This document shows positions 9,151-16,143 of a DNA stretch of 35,416 nt, in pieces. A program made the translations under genes and the position numbers. Source of the stretch: Bacteroidales bacterium (GTDB taxonomy: Bacteria; Bacteroidota; Bacteroidia; Bacteroidales; Muribaculaceae); contig SFGS01000017.1 in NCBI GenBank assembly GCA_004557565.1, forward strand, positions 1 to 35,416. Reading direction: 5' to 3'. Each line of letters starts with the position of its first letter. Within the stretch, counting starts at the first letter, position 1. The notes under the pieces were generated by a model. It was not told the DNA's origin. It made no database searches and saw only the letters and a list, made by a program, of their open reading frames with translations.

Positions 9151-9158
9151 CAAATATA
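9151..9158 (-). promoter_or_regulatory. -7 box of the PBP gene
   Basis: On the minus strand this reads TATATTTG, a TAnnTTTG match, 41 bp before the start codon. The -33 element is not convincing. Confidence 0.5.
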
Positions 9159-9263
9159 CTGCTTTTCGGCGTAAAGCGCACTATAAATTCCAGCGAAAGA
9201 TAAGTAAGCATAAAATTTACAATTTTTCAACCCCACTCTGCCCCATTATTCTGGAATTTTCTG

Positions 9264-9271
9264 TAACTTTG
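9264..9271 (+). promoter_or_regulatory. -7 box of the pyrBI operon
   Basis: TAACTTTG matches TAnnTTTG. It lies about 200 bp upstream of pyrB and implies a start near 9277 and a leader RNA of about 190 nt. The -33 element is weak (TCTG at 9237-9240, spacing 23). No other TAnnTTTG was found between here and pyrB. Confidence 0.6.
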
Positions 9272-9280
9272 TTCTTTGAA

Positions 9281-9394
9281 ATGATATGTAGGGCAATGCA
9301 TAACCAATCGATGTGTCAGGCACCTTCTGCTTGGCAACCGAGACATTTCCATTTCCCAATCAATCGTTTCTGTTTTTTATTTGCAGTTTTTTAG
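9281..9394 (+). CDS. Putative pyrBI leader peptide (attenuation ORF)
   Basis: A 37-codon ORF beginning a few nucleotides after the predicted transcription start. In-frame ATGs at 9281, 9296 and 9311 could each serve. Its last codons run through a U-rich stretch (9364-9392) encoding RFCFLFAVF, and its TAG (9392-9394) overlaps the first bases of the terminator hairpin at 9392-9434. E. coli pyrL, the 44-residue leader of pyrBI, has the same arrangement: a U-rich tract slows RNA polymerase when UTP is low, the ribosome catches up, and the terminator cannot fold. There is no sequence homology claim here; the call rests on position and architecture. The ORF also stays open upstream to 9137, so openness alone is not evidence. 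Confidence 0.5.
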   Translation: MICRAMHNQSMCQAPSAWQPRHFHFPINRFCFLFAVF

Positions 9395-9434
9395 TCAGTC
9401 GGTGGCCCATGTGGCGCGATTGACTATTTTTTTT
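9392..9434 (+). terminator. Intrinsic terminator (attenuator) in the pyrBI leader
   Basis: TAGTCAGTCG (9392-9401) pairs with CGATTGACTA (9417-9426), ten pairs including one G-U, and eight T follow directly (9427-9434). It reads only in the pyrB direction, no gene ends upstream of it on this strand, and it sits 35 bp before the pyrB ATG. That makes it an attenuator candidate rather than an ordinary gene-end terminator. Confidence 0.75.
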
Positions 9435-9469
9435 AGCTATTACACAAACAATTACATACAATCTCGACT

Positions 9470-10381
9470 ATGGACAAAAAAAGTTTGGTTTCAATTTCCG
9501 ACCTCAGCAAAGAGGAAATTGTCGGTCTGCTTAACAAAGCCGCCGAATTTGAGAAAAACCCCAACCAGCGAATCCTGCAAGGCAAGGTGGTGGCTACGCT
9601 GTTTTTCGAACCATCGACCCGCACCCGCTTGAGCTTCGAAACAGCCGTCAACCGTCTGGGTGGACGCGTGATTGGCTTCAGCGACGCGAAGACGAGTAGC
9701 CAATCGAAGGGCGAAACGCTGAAAGACACCATCATGATGGTGAGCAACTATGCCGATGTGATTGTGATGCGCCACTACTTGGAAGGCGCAGCCCGATATG
9801 CAAGCGAAATCTCGCCAGTGCCTATCGTGAATGCCGGCGACGGTGCCAACCAGCACCCATCACAGACGATGCTCGACCTCTACAGCATCTACAAAACACA
9901 AGGCACTCTCGAAAACCAAGTGATCACCATGGTGGGCGACCTCAAATACGGTCGCACAGTGCACTCTCTGCTTGAGGCTATGCGCTTCTGGAAGCCACGC
10001 TTCAACTTCGTGGCATGCGAGGAACTGAAAATGCCCGACAAATACAAGCGCTTCTGCGAGATGCACGGCATCGAATATCGCGAAACCACCGACTTCTCAG
10101 AGGAAGTAATCAATGAGTCCGACATTCTCTATATGACGCGTGTGCAAGGCGAGCGCTTCTCCGATGTGCTGGAATACGAGCGCACAAAGAGCCTCTACAC
10201 GCTCCACAACGATATGCTGAAAAGCAGCAAGCCAAACTTGAAAGTGCTGCACCCACTCCCCCGCATCACCGAAATCAGCCAAGATGTGGACGACAACCCT
10301 AAAGCCTACTTCTTCCAGCAGGCGAAAAACGGTCTGTACGCACGCCAGGCTATCCTCTGCCGCGCATTAGGCATCGATTAA
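9470..10381 (+). CDS. pyrB: Aspartate carbamoyltransferase catalytic subunit
   Basis: Condenses carbamoyl phosphate and aspartate to carbamoyl aspartate, the committed step of de novo pyrimidine synthesis. The 303-residue length is standard. Carbamoyl-phosphate ligands are visible as FEPSTRTR (Ser49-Arg53) and Lys80 in SSQSKGE. HPSQ is at 129-132 and the HPLPR motif at 261-265. pyrI follows after 49 bp, so the enzyme is expected to be the allosteric class B dodecamer. Upstream lies a leader with a putative peptide and an intrinsic terminator, suggesting control by attenuation. Confidence 0.98.
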   Translation: MDKKSLVSISDLSKEEIVGLLNKAAEFEKNPNQRILQGKVVATLFFEPSTRTRLSFETAVNRLGGRVIGFSDAKTSSQSKGETLKDTIMMVSNYADVIVMRHYLEGAARYASEISPVPIVNAGDGANQHPSQTMLDLYSIYKTQGTLENQVITMVGDLKYGRTVHSLLEAMRFWKPRFNFVACEELKMPDKYKRFCEMHGIEYRETTDFSEEVINESDILYMTRVQGERFSDVLEYERTKSLYTLHNDMLKSSKPNLKVLHPLPRITEISQDVDDNPKAYFFQQAKNGLYARQAILCRALGID

Positions 10382-10430
10382 TTTATCACACACTACATCA
10401 AAAACAACAACTGTAATCTCTCCCAACACT

Positions 10431-10892
10431 ATGGTTAAAGATAAAAAAGAATTGGCAGTGGCAGCCCTCAAAAACGGCACCGTAATCGACCATATCCCCA
10501 GCGAATCGCTCTTTCAGGTGGTTGACCTGCTCGGACTGCAAAAACTGACCAGCAATGTGACTATCGGCTTCAACCTCAGCAGCTCGGAAATGGGCAAGAA
10601 GGGCATTATCAAGATTGCCGACATCGAATATCCTGAAGATATGCTCAACCGCATCGCCCTCATTGCCCCTACTGCGGTCATCAACATCATCAAGGACTAC
10701 GACGTGGTGGAAAAGCGCAAAGTGTCGCTGCCCGACTCGCTCATCGACATTGTGAAGTGCCCAAATCCAAAGTGCATCAGCAACAATGAGCCAATGCGCA
10801 CACGCTTCGACGTGGTGTCGCACAAGCCGCTGTCGCTCCGTTGCCACTTCTGCGAGTGCGTGGCATCAGCAGCCGAAATCACGCTGAAATAA
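10431..10892 (+). CDS. pyrI: Aspartate carbamoyltransferase regulatory subunit
   Basis: Binds CTP/ATP and transmits allosteric control to PyrB. The 153 residues match E. coli PyrI in length. The C-terminal zinc site is intact: Cys110, Cys115, Cys138 and Cys141, almost the same numbering as E. coli (109, 114, 138, 141). The N-terminal allosteric domain begins with the typical LAVAALKNGTVIDHIP segment. It lies 49 bp after pyrB with no promoter between, so the two form an operon. The next gene has its own good promoter. Confidence 0.97.
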   Translation: MVKDKKELAVAALKNGTVIDHIPSESLFQVVDLLGLQKLTSNVTIGFNLSSSEMGKKGIIKIADIEYPEDMLNRIALIAPTAVINIIKDYDVVEKRKVSLPDSLIDIVKCPNPKCISNNEPMRTRFDVVSHKPLSLRCHFCECVASAAEITLK

Positions 10893-10906
10893 GCACAGCA
10901 AAAAGG

Positions 10907-10937
10907 TTTGCCATAACAAAAACATTTGCTATCTTTG
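10907..10937 (+). promoter_or_regulatory. Promoter of the flavin reductase-glyA operon
   Basis: TTTG (10907-10910), a 19-bp spacer and TATCTTTG (10930-10937), 25 bp before the ATG at 10962. It starts 14 bp after the pyrI stop. Confidence 0.85.
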
Positions 10938-10961
10938 TGCAAAATCAAATCGAAATAGCAA

Positions 10962-11549
10962 ATGAAACAGAATTGGCGACCTGGCACAATGGTATATCCG
11001 CTCCCTGCGGTGCTGGTGACGTGTGGCAGTACGCCCGAAGAATACAACGTGTTTACTGCCGCATGGACAGGCACCATTTGCTCCGATCCAGCCATGTGCT
11101 ACGTGTCGATTCGCCCAGAGCGTTTCAGCCACGCGATTGTGACACGCAACATGGAATTCACCATCAATCTCACCACCCGACATCTGTCTCGCGCCACCGA
11201 CTGGTGCGGCGTACGCTCCGGTCGCGACTACGACAAGTTCAAGGAAATGAACCTTACGCCACAGGCTGGCGTGAAGGTGGCGTCGCCATATTTGGAGGAA
11301 GCGCCTATGAGCATCGAGTGCAAGGTGCGTGAAATTGTGAAACTCGGCACCCACGACATGTTTATAGCCGAGGTGGTGAATGTGATAGCCGACGACAAGT
11401 ATATCGACCCCGAAACTGGCGCTTTCAGCCTCGAAAAAGCCGACATCATGGCGTACTGCCACGGGCAATACTACACGCTGGGCGACCGTTTGGGCAAATT
11501 CGGCTGGAGTGTGCAGAAAAAGAAAAAAAGTATTAATCCCAATACATAA
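10962..11549 (+). CDS. Flavin reductase family protein (FMN-binding split barrel)
   Basis: A 195-residue protein resembling the flavin reductase / DIM6-NTAB family, cytosolic NAD(P)H:flavin oxidoreductases with a split-barrel FMN fold. Supporting features are the N-terminal strand PLPAVLVTCGS, the segment FTAAWTGTICSDPAMCYVSIRPERFSH typical of the FMN phosphate region, and the central CKVREIVKLGTHDMFIAEV strand pair. The C-terminal YCHGQYYTLGDRLGKFG is also found in this subfamily. The physiological substrate is unknown. glyA starts 20 bp downstream without a promoter of its own, so the two are probably co-transcribed. The C-terminal end is lysine-rich and probably disordered. Confidence 0.85.
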   Translation: MKQNWRPGTMVYPLPAVLVTCGSTPEEYNVFTAAWTGTICSDPAMCYVSIRPERFSHAIVTRNMEFTINLTTRHLSRATDWCGVRSGRDYDKFKEMNLTPQAGVKVASPYLEEAPMSIECKVREIVKLGTHDMFIAEVVNVIADDKYIDPETGAFSLEKADIMAYCHGQYYTLGDRLGKFGWSVQKKKKSINPNT

Positions 11550-11569
11550 CAAATTACACAATTAAGACT

Positions 11570-12850
11570 ATGTACCAAGACAACGAAATCTTCAACATTA
11601 TCGAGAAGGAAAATCAGCGCCAGCACAAAGGTATGGAACTGATTGCAAGTGAAAACTTCGTTAGCCCTCAAGTGATGAAAGCTATGGGCAGTTGCCTCAC
11701 CAACAAGTATGCCGAAGGCTATCCTGGCCATCGCTATTACGGCGGTTGCCAATGCGTTGACGAGAGCGAAAACATCGCTATCGAGCGCATCAAAAAACTG
11801 TTCGGTGCTGAATATGCCAATGTGCAGCCTCACTCTGGCGCTCAGGCCAATATGGCAGTGTTCTTGGCTTGCCTGAAACCTGGCGACAAGTTTATGGGCC
11901 TCAACCTCGCAATGGGCGGACACCTCTCTCATGGTAGCCCAGTGAATTTCTCTGGTATGATGTTCCACGACTGCGAATATGATGTGAAAGAAAGCGACGG
12001 TCTCGTTGACTATGATATGATGGAAGAAGTGGCTCTGCGCGAACAGCCAAAACTCATCATCGGTGGTGCCAGTGCATATAGCCGCGACTGGGATTACGCC
12101 CGTATGCGTGCCATCGCCGACAAGGTGGGAGCATTGCTGATGATCGACATGGCTCACCCAGCAGGTCTGATTGCTGCCGGATTGCTCAACAATCCTTTGG
12201 AATATGCCCACATCGTTACTTCTACCACCCACAAGACACTCCGTGGTCCACGCGGCGGTATCATTTTGCTGGGCAAGGACTTCGACAACCCATGGGGCAA
12301 GACCACCAAGAAGGGCGTGATTCGCAAAATGTCGTCGCTGCTCGACTCTGCCGTATTCCCTGGCGTACAAGGCGGTCCATTGGAACACGTTATCGCTGCT
12401 AAGGCTGTGGCATTCGGCGAAGCTCTCCAACCTGAATTTAAGGTTTATGCACAGCAGGTGAAGAAGAATGCCGCTGTTATGGCACAGGCATTTGTGGACA
12501 AGGGCTATAAGATTTGCTCTGGCGGCACCGAAAACCACTGTATGCTTATCGACCTCCGCACCAAGTTCCCCGAACTCACTGGTAAAGTGGCAGAAAACGC
12601 TCTCGTGGCTGCCGATATCACCGTCAACAAAAACATGGTGCCATACGACACCCGCAGCGCGTTCCAGACTTCAGGTCTGCGCGTAGGCACTCCTGCCATG
12701 ACCACTCGTGGTGCCAAGGAAGAATTGATGCCAGAAATCGTTGAGCTCATCGACACCGTGCTCAAGAATCCTGAAAGCGAAGCCAACATCGCCTCCGTGC
12801 GCGAGAAGGTGAACGCCATCATGAAGGATTACCCAATCTTCGCCTGGTAA
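11570..12850 (+). CDS. glyA: Serine hydroxymethyltransferase
   Basis: PLP enzyme interconverting serine plus THF with glycine plus 5,10-methylene-THF, the main source of one-carbon units. It has 426 residues. The early ELIASENF motif (23-30), YAEGYPGHRYYGG (48-59) and the PLP lysine Lys222 in TSTTHKTLRGPRGG are all present. The GVQGGPLEH motif follows. It is the second gene of an operon with the flavin reductase. The codon choice is that of a well-expressed housekeeping gene. A long hairpin (12884-12931) lies 33 bp after the stop. Confidence 0.98.
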   Translation: MYQDNEIFNIIEKENQRQHKGMELIASENFVSPQVMKAMGSCLTNKYAEGYPGHRYYGGCQCVDESENIAIERIKKLFGAEYANVQPHSGAQANMAVFLACLKPGDKFMGLNLAMGGHLSHGSPVNFSGMMFHDCEYDVKESDGLVDYDMMEEVALREQPKLIIGGASAYSRDWDYARMRAIADKVGALLMIDMAHPAGLIAAGLLNNPLEYAHIVTSTTHKTLRGPRGGIILLGKDFDNPWGKTTKKGVIRKMSSLLDSAVFPGVQGGPLEHVIAAKAVAFGEALQPEFKVYAQQVKKNAAVMAQAFVDKGYKICSGGTENHCMLIDLRTKFPELTGKVAENALVAADITVNKNMVPYDTRSAFQTSGLRVGTPAMTTRGAKEELMPEIVELIDTVLKNPESEANIASVREKVNAIMKDYPIFAW

Positions 12851-12883
12851 AATATCAAAATTTGAATAAATAAAAGAAAAAAT

Positions 12884-12931
12884 AAGAGAAAATGAAATGC
12901 AGTGCTATAGCACCTAATTTCATTTTCTCTT
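12884..12931. repeat. Perfect 15-bp inverted repeat between glyA and the RAYT gene
   Basis: AAGAGAAAATGAAAT (12884-12898) is exactly complementary to 12917-12931, and the 18-nt spacer contains the 12-bp palindrome GTGCTATAGCAC (12902-12913). It may act as a weak glyA terminator (the tail is T-rich but broken by C), or it may belong to the transposase locus. The ATG at 12892 lies inside its left arm, which argues against that start for the RAYT gene. Confidence 0.8.
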
Positions 12932-12951
12932 CTAATCCAAATCTCCTGATC

Positions 12952-14157
12952 ATGTCGAAATTGGAATTCATTACCGAAGGTATGTTATTCAAAATTAGGC
13001 AACATCAACAAGAGCTGCCCGAAGCACTACGCCGGGCAGCTCTTGCTGATTATAGGGAGGGCGTGTTCTCTATCACCATCAACACACGGGACCGCCGCCC
13101 TTTGCTTGGTTTCATTCGCAATGGTGAATTCTATCCCTCAAAAGTGGGGCAAGCCGTGGCAGAGTGCTGGCGGAAAATTCCCGAATATTATCCACAAGCC
13201 GAACTCATCATCCATCAGGTGATGCCGGAGCATTTTCACGGTTTATTGAGGCTAAATTCCAAAAAGCCAAATGCCCGAATCGTGGGCAAATCGCCAGCCC
13301 ACTTGGGGAGAATAGTGGGCGGCTTTATGATTGGCAGCACCCACGCCTACTGGAATGTGCTGGGCATCGACTGGAAGGCATACACATGGAGCAAAGCCCA
13401 GCGCAAGGAACCTTTCCACCTCGGCGTTGAGCACAAGGAAAGCACCCAAGGTCCTGCCCTATTCGAGCGAGGCTACAACGATGTGGTGCCCATCAGCGAC
13501 GAGCAAATCGATACCAAAATCCGATACATCGCCACTAACGTGGAACGCCGACAGATGAAGCGCGACAACAGCGATTTCTTCGCCATCACACGCAATGCGA
13601 AAAGCGCAAACTGGACCGTGGAGCGCATCAAGCAGGGATTGCTTGCCGACCGCTTTATCGGCAAAGACGCAGCAAGCGTGGCGCAAGCATGGCAGAAAAT
13701 CGCATCCATGCTCAACCTCTCTACCGAAGGCACACCCAACATCGACTGGCTGGGCAACAAATCGCTACTGACTGCCACTACCAAGGTGTCGGTCATCTGC
13801 CACAGAGCCGACGTCCTTCTTTTTGAACAACAAAAAGCCAAAACCATCGAAGCAGCAAAAAATGGTGCGATTGTGGTGAGCGCGTGCATCAATCCCAAAG
13901 AGCGAGAAATCGTGAAAGCACTGCAAGCGGAACTGCTTCCCGTCATCAAAGTGGCAGACAATGGATTCGACACCCTCTACAAGCCATCTGGCAAAGCATT
14001 TTACACTTGCGCCGAAGGTGCGCTAACCGAAATCACCCCATGGAAGCACCGCACCGTGAGCAAAGACGATGAGCAGACACTTAGCCGTGAAATGTGCCTC
14101 ACCGCCAACGAACTGGTGCGCATCGTGGCACAATGCCCCGACACTTGGTGGAAATAA
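12952..14157 (+). CDS. RAYT-like Y1 HUH transposase with a C-terminal Rossmann-like domain
   Basis: A 401-residue protein whose first half resembles REP-associated tyrosine transposases (Y1/HUH). VFSITINTRDRRPLLG is the opening strand, and the metal-binding HUH motif is HFH (His94, His96) in QVMPEHFHGLL. The probable catalytic tyrosine is Tyr192 in the helix KIRYIATNVERR. The second half (about 280-365) is extra: HRADVLLF, GAIVVSACINPKEREIV and FYTCAEGALTEITPW suggest a small nucleotide-binding or DprA-like fold, which I cannot name firmly. I chose ATG 12952 because the upstream ATG 12892 lies in the hairpin arm. Family members act on hairpin (REP) DNA; hairpins flank this gene and REP-like pairs occur elsewhere in the window. 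No promoter is seen. Confidence 0.75.
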   Translation: MSKLEFITEGMLFKIRQHQQELPEALRRAALADYREGVFSITINTRDRRPLLGFIRNGEFYPSKVGQAVAECWRKIPEYYPQAELIIHQVMPEHFHGLLRLNSKKPNARIVGKSPAHLGRIVGGFMIGSTHAYWNVLGIDWKAYTWSKAQRKEPFHLGVEHKESTQGPALFERGYNDVVPISDEQIDTKIRYIATNVERRQMKRDNSDFFAITRNAKSANWTVERIKQGLLADRFIGKDAASVAQAWQKIASMLNLSTEGTPNIDWLGNKSLLTATTKVSVICHRADVLLFEQQKAKTIEAAKNGAIVVSACINPKEREIVKALQAELLPVIKVADNGFDTLYKPSGKAFYTCAEGALTEITPWKHRTVSKDDEQTLSREMCLTANELVRIVAQCPDTWWK

Positions 14158-14192
14158 AAATCGGCAGTCCCGATGACCGAAACTGCCGATTT
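14158..14192. terminator. Bidirectional terminator between the RAYT and C69 genes
   Basis: AAATCGGCAGT (14158-14168) pairs perfectly with ACTGCCGATTT (14182-14192). On the minus strand the stem is followed by a continuing T-rich tail, so it probably serves mainly the dipeptidase gene ending at 14220. On the plus strand it begins right at the RAYT stop. Confidence 0.75.
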
Positions 14193-14219
14193 CCTTATCT
14201 ATTTATCCGAATATCTTTC

Positions 14220-15881
14220 TTAATGCTTGCTTTCGCTCCATGCTGGGATAGCGAAGCGTTCGCCTGTTTGCTCAATCAGGAATTTGGTGGTCTTTTCACC
14301 GTAGCCTGGGCGCGTGAATTCGGTTTGGAAACCGCCTTTCTTGAACTGGTATTTGCCGTCTTTCTCGGTTTTGCACAAGCCATCGTTGAATTTCACAATC
14401 AGCTTAGTGGCAAGGTTACGCCATGCGCTGATCATCTGTGCGCCCTTCTCGTTGCTGTAAGCGGTAAGGAATGCCACAGCCTGATAAGGATTTGCGCTTT
14501 GCAGTGACAAAGCCTCTGCCTCAATCTTTGGTTGATTGGTGAGATAGTCGGTCTGGAGCGAATCGCGAACGGCTGCCAAAGTAGGCATCATCATGCTGTA
14601 GCGTGGATACACCATATTGCTCACCCAGTTGCACACCCAGAAAGCGTTGTCCATTGAGAAGGTGACTGCATCGCAGCCTTCTTCCTTGTAGCACGCAGGC
14701 ACGTCGGTGTTACAGCAATACACTGGGGTGAAAGGCACCATATTGCTGTCGTCGTTGGCAAACCAAAGCACACCGCCCACTTCACGAGGCATGTGGGCAC
14801 GCATCTGACCAATCCACACAAAAGCGCTCTGCTGGGTGGAAATGGGTCGCTCATTGAAGTATTTCTTTCCATTATATTCATACGAGAGAGGTGTGGGGCG
14901 ATATGGCGCTTCGTAGATACCCTGACCGGGGTCGTTGTCGAGAGCCATAGGAGTGCCCTCGTAGTGGTCGCGGAGCACATTAAGCACATCTTGCACACTC
15001 AATTTCTTGTTGGGCACCACCCACAGTGGCATTGGCTCGGCATCGGGATTTTCGCCCATGGCATACGAGAGATATTTGTCGAAGCCGTCGGCAAAGTGAT
15101 TGAAGAAGCTCCACACACGAGCCTCACAGTAGCGCAACTTGCCAAAATCAACTGGGCTGTAAGCCTTTGAGAAACTGAAATCGGCATCTTTGCCAGTGTA
15201 CCAGCCTTTTTCGCGCGCAAACTTGATGCAATTCTTCGAGAACATCACATTCTTCTTATCTTTTTGGTCAAATTTATGGATGCGTGTGTGATTGGCGTGT
15301 GCGCTGATGGCATTGTCGGGAATGCGCACAGCCACCCATGCCACAGCTTTGCTGCCAATACCGCAGCCCACCATTTCCATAATCCAAGCCTCGTTGGGGT
15401 CGCAGATGGTAAACGATTCGCCACTGCTGTTGAATCCGTAGGTCTCGGCAATGGAGGTCATCACACTGATGGCTTCGCGAGCCGTTTTTGAGCGTTGCAG
15501 AGCCACATTCATCAGCGAACCATAGTCCATGATGCCAGTGGTGTCGATGAGCTCGGAGCGGCCACCGAAAGTGGTTTCGCCGATAGTCACCTGCCACTCA
15601 TTCATATTGCCCACCACATTGTAGGTGATAGGCGCTTCTGGAATCTCGCCATGATACACACGGGTGTCGCGGTCGTAAATTTTCAGCATCTCCCCTTTCT
15701 CATGCTTCGCAGCAGGGAAATGATACATCGGGTGGAAAGTGCCATACGAGTCGCAACTGTAAGTACACATCACCGATCCATCTACACTCGCATCTTTACC
15801 CACAATCACACTTGTGCAAGCCACACTCTGGGCAGCGACAGCCATCACCGCCACAAAAAAAGCAATTAACCTTTTTCTCAT
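14220..15881 (-). CDS. Secreted C69-family dipeptidase
   Basis: A peptidase of family C69 (PepD-like, N-terminal nucleophile hydrolase) that probably cleaves dipeptides in the periplasm. A hydrophobic signal sequence covers residues 1-21 and ends directly before Cys22 in ACTSVIVGKDASVDGS. That Cys is the predicted N-terminal nucleophile exposed by processing. The context VAAQSVAC also resembles a lipobox, but in C69 enzymes this Cys is catalytic, so lipidation is the less likely reading. Further C69 segments are GETTFGGRSEL and the EAWIMEMVG strand. It has 553 residues and its own promoter, and is monocistronic between two hairpins. Confidence 0.88.
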   Translation of the reverse strand: MRKRLIAFFVAVMAVAAQSVACTSVIVGKDASVDGSVMCTYSCDSYGTFHPMYHFPAAKHEKGEMLKIYDRDTRVYHGEIPEAPITYNVVGNMNEWQVTIGETTFGGRSELIDTTGIMDYGSLMNVALQRSKTAREAISVMTSIAETYGFNSSGESFTICDPNEAWIMEMVGCGIGSKAVAWVAVRIPDNAISAHANHTRIHKFDQKDKKNVMFSKNCIKFAREKGWYTGKDADFSFSKAYSPVDFGKLRYCEARVWSFFNHFADGFDKYLSYAMGENPDAEPMPLWVVPNKKLSVQDVLNVLRDHYEGTPMALDNDPGQGIYEAPYRPTPLSYEYNGKKYFNERPISTQQSAFVWIGQMRAHMPREVGGVLWFANDDSNMVPFTPVYCCNTDVPACYKEEGCDAVTFSMDNAFWVCNWVSNMVYPRYSMMMPTLAAVRDSLQTDYLTNQPKIEAEALSLQSANPYQAVAFLTAYSNEKGAQMISAWRNLATKLIVKFNDGLCKTEKDGKYQFKKGGFQTEFTRPGYGEKTTKFLIEQTGERFAIPAWSESKH

Positions 15882-15918
15882 ATCTTACATATTTTTAGTA
15901 ATCAATCACTACTCCCCA

Positions 15919-15949
15919 CAAAAATACAACAAAAAAACCTATCCCCAAA
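15919..15949 (-). promoter_or_regulatory. Promoter of the C69 dipeptidase
   Basis: On the minus strand TTTG (15949-15946), a 19-bp spacer and TATTTTTG (15926-15919), about 37 bp before the start codon. Confidence 0.75.
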
Positions 15950-16028
15950 CCTTATCAGATAAGAGATTACACCAAAATGCAAGAATTATCACTTCCATCT
16001 CCATATTCACATCCCCACAAAGAAAAGA

Positions 16029-16062
16029 AAGTGCTGAATTTCTGATGCGAAATTCAGCACTT
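16029..16062 (-). terminator. Terminator of the rhomboid-EEP-M3 unit
   Basis: A perfect 14-bp stem (AAGTGCTGAATTTC at 16029-16042 against 16049-16062) with a 6-nt loop. On the minus strand it is followed by TTTCTTTTCTTT. It lies about 80 bp past the M3 peptidase stop codon. Confidence 0.7.
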
Positions 16063-16082
16063 GTTATTTATAGAATAAGAAA

Positions 16083-16140
16083 TTCTAATTTCTAATCTCT
16101 CTAACTTCTAATTTCTAACTTCTAACTTCTAATTTCTTAA
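16083..16140. repeat. Heptanucleotide tandem repeat behind the M3 peptidase
   Basis: Units TTCTAAT or TTCTAAC in near-perfect tandem: 16083, 16090, an irregular unit, then 16106, 16113, 16120, 16127 and a degenerate last unit. It begins three bases beyond the M3 peptidase stop codon (minus strand). A slippage-prone 7-bp repeat of this kind is not otherwise seen nearby. Confidence 0.85.
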
Positions 16141-16143
16141 AAA

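Noticed and set aside
11530..11569. Riboswitch or separate promoter before glyA
   Set aside because: The gap to the flavin reductase is 20 bp and has no TAnnTTTG box or extended structure; glyA is read as the second operon gene.
12892..12951. Upstream ATG extending the RAYT gene by 20 codons
   Set aside because: It lies in the left arm of the 15-bp inverted repeat and adds residues with no resemblance to a protein start; ATG 12952 is preferred.
15816..15881. Lipoprotein signal in the C69 dipeptidase
   Set aside because: The Cys in the lipobox-like sequence is the N-terminal nucleophile of C69 enzymes, so simple signal cleavage before it is the better reading.
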